Source of the DNA: JAVVEH01 sp032251435
GTDB lineage: Bacteria; Verrucomicrobiota; Lentisphaeria; Oligosphaerales; MVZH01
Direction of reading: 5' to 3'
DNA: 32,099 nucleotides
Assembly: GCA_032251435.1 (NCBI GenBank)
Contig: JAVVEH010000048.1
Span: forward strand, 1 to 32,099
Position numbers and translations under genes: made by a program. Shown here piece by piece: positions 30,502 through 32,099 of this stretch. Numbering within the stretch: the stretch's first letter is position 1; every line of letters begins with the position of its first letter. The notes beneath the pieces are model-generated. The model was not told the DNA's origin. It was given only the letters and a program-made list of their open reading frames with translations, and searched no databases.

Positions 30502-32073
30502 ATGCATTCTCACCGGCTCATCGCGCCCGACAGGATTGATGTCCATTCTTTTGAACAGCCGTTTTCCTGCTTTGAGTTCGTTGACCGTGATTTTGCTGGA
30601 ACCCCCTCCATCCATCGGATTTTTTCCCTGGCCCGTTCCCACGAGGCAAAAACCCTCACGATTGAACAGATCTCTCCCGCCGGACTGATCGCCGACGAGA
30701 ATGCGGAGATTCTTGCCTACCATCCCGATTTCCGGCCCGGAAAACTATTCCGGCTGGCTTTTTGGAAGCCGGAGTTTTCCCGGGCTGAGGAAGCCGGTTC
30801 CTGCCGCGACACCGATCTTGTATCCTATGCGATTCTCAAAGAAGACTTCTCCCCGAGTGGAAAGGTGAAGGGGTGGCATGTTTTCGAGGCAGTCGTCCGC
30901 AAATATGACCACAGACACAATTGTGTCCCTCACCAGCCGACGTACACGGTCGGCGTGAATGGCCGTGAGTTTGCCATCCCGGGAATTCTTTACTGTCAAC
31001 AGAACACCTTGAATAAAGTATGTGCGCATGTAGCCTTGCGCAGTGTGCTTTGCCGACATCTTCCAGACGGGGATATTGCCTACCGCCGGATCAATGAACT
31101 TGCCCGGAACCTCGACCCGCCCGCCTTCAATCTGAAGCATGGACTGACCGTCATGCAAATTCGGGCGGTCCTGGACGGTTTTGGCATTGCCTACCGTGAC
31201 ATTGATTATGCGGAAAGCTCGCGGACCAGCCCGGACATCCGAAAGACCCATTTGTATCAGAAGTTTGTCTATTCAGGGGTGGAATCAGGAGCCGGCGCCC
31301 TTCTTGGTTTTCGGCTGACGGGTCCCGGCATAACAGGTTCTCCAAAACATATTATTCCTTTCCATGGACACACGTTCAACAAAGACACGTGGGTTCCAGA
31401 TGCCGATATTTCGTACTTCAACGTCGGGGCTGGGGTCGGGTACATCCCCAGCGAAAGCTGGACAAGCAGTTTTCTTGGGCACGACGACAATTTCGGGGCG
31501 AATTTCTGTGTCCCCCGTTTGTATATCCAGCCAGATCAGGCCGAGTATGTGGTGGAGCTGCTCAACAACGGTTATGCGTACAGCGGTGTTCAAGCGGAAG
31601 CGATGGCTCTGCCCGTTATCTACTCGATGTATCCCCACCTCCAGCAATCCGGCAACCCGTGGGTCGGGCGGCTGGCTGAATATGCGCATCCGCATGTTCA
31701 GAAAGTGGTGCTGAGAGCCGTCGCTGTCACGAAAGCGCGCTATCTCGACCATTTGGAAAACGAATCCGACTGGGAGGGGAAGACCGAACATAAAGATTTG
31801 CTGGCGCCTCTGAGGCAATTGCTGCCCGACAATCTCTGGTGCGTTGAATTGTCAATTCCTCAACTTTTCCCCGCCAATGAGCGGAAGCTCGGGGAAGTGG
31901 TGCTTGATGGCTCCAGGAGCATTGGCAGCCCTAAAGGCATTGACTTCTCCCTGTTCTGTCTGGCCAGACTACCGGGAATGTACCTTCTAATCAAGACGGC
32001 CGGGAAAAACGGGCAAGTGTTTTATAGCGTCCCCAGTCAAATTGAATCCCACGTGCCGGTAATTGAGTCTTGA
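30502..32073 (+). CDS. Papain/C39-like cysteine peptidase-fold protein, function unknown
   Basis: A 523-residue soluble protein with no signal peptide. The middle has the pattern of a papain-like peptidase: ILYCQQNTLNKVCAHVALRSVL, where Q167 would form the oxyanion hole and C174 the nucleophile, and KHIIPFHGHTFNKDTWVPDAD, giving His288 or His290 with a following Asp/Asn. Residues 1-160 and 310-523 are not recognised. GGGATGGGG precedes the ATG, 15 bases after the stop of the 63-residue protein. The frame ends intact inside the window. The peptidase call rests on motifs only; an inactive or transglutaminase-like protein remains possible. Confidence 0.7.
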   Translation: MHSHRLIAPDRIDVHSFEQPFSCFEFVDRDFAGTPSIHRIFSLARSHEAKTLTIEQISPAGLIADENAEILAYHPDFRPGKLFRLAFWKPEFSRAEEAGSCRDTDLVSYAILKEDFSPSGKVKGWHVFEAVVRKYDHRHNCVPHQPTYTVGVNGREFAIPGILYCQQNTLNKVCAHVALRSVLCRHLPDGDIAYRRINELARNLDPPAFNLKHGLTVMQIRAVLDGFGIAYRDIDYAESSRTSPDIRKTHLYQKFVYSGVESGAGALLGFRLTGPGITGSPKHIIPFHGHTFNKDTWVPDADISYFNVGAGVGYIPSESWTSSFLGHDDNFGANFCVPRLYIQPDQAEYVVELLNNGYAYSGVQAEAMALPVIYSMYPHLQQSGNPWVGRLAEYAHPHVQKVVLRAVAVTKARYLDHLENESDWEGKTEHKDLLAPLRQLLPDNLWCVELSIPQLFPANERKLGEVVLDGSRSIGSPKGIDFSLFCLARLPGMYLLIKTAGKNGQVFYSVPSQIESHVPVIES

Positions 32074-32099
32074 CGCGGCATCTGCTGCACGCCTTGTTT

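Overview
This is a GC-rich bacterial chromosome segment with about 20 intact protein genes, some broken genes and several stretches of repeat-rich non-coding DNA. The dispersed palindromic intergenic repeats, the mix of sigma-54 activators with unusual ATP-grasp/GNAT operons, and the sulfatase-free SGNH esterase suggest an anaerobic member of the PVC group (Kiritimatiellota or Lentisphaerota) or a deltaproteobacterium-like lineage. That assignment is inference: there is no rRNA or tRNA in the window to settle it.

Positions 1-3074 (plus strand) carry the end of a thioredoxin-fold protein with a strong terminator, then a membrane-anchored ApbE flavin transferase and an O-antigen-ligase-type membrane protein. 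Positions 3129-8930 form a first sigma-54 module. A minus-strand operon encodes an AdoMet-decarboxylase-like pyruvoyl protein, a GNAT, an ATP-grasp ligase and a PLP decarboxylase. A near-consensus -24/-12 promoter (7233-7248) reads into it, and a divergent sigma-54 activator gene lies upstream. Positions 9044-10899 hold a translationally coupled glycosyltransferase and BirA pair.

Positions 10900-13593 are an accessory patch: repeat DNA, a lone C5-cytosine DNA methyltransferase with an N-terminal HTH-like segment, and a frameshifted MazF-type toxin gene. Positions 13594-20890 form a second sigma-54 module: an activator, a -24/-12 promoter (19299-19314), and a tightly overlapping operon of lysine 2,3-aminomutase, a GNAT-deacetylase fusion, an ATP-grasp ligase and an ATP-grasp-GNAT fusion. 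The two modules share one logic: an amino-acid-modifying enzyme plus ATP-grasp plus GNAT under a dedicated enhancer-binding protein. This suggests two inducible pathways that make acylated or ligated amine/beta-amino-acid small molecules, such as solutes or signals. An MFS transporter lies just upstream of the second activator.

Positions 22389-25585 carry a permuted NlpC/P60-like hydrolase, a repeat-rich gap and a two-domain (alpha/beta hydrolase plus SGNH) esterase. Positions 25586-32099 are an accessory region. It holds a 906-residue fusion protein (SAM methyltransferase, HNH nuclease, YpsA-like SLOG domain and LexA-type S24 autopeptidase), a ParDE toxin-antitoxin pair, a second copy of the fusion gene's promoter and start region, a strongly structured non-coding segment, and a two-gene unit of a 63-residue basic protein and a papain/C39-like protein of unknown function. 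The self-contained nuclease/SLOG/S24 protein is the best candidate for an undescribed system, followed by the two sigma-54 biosynthetic modules.
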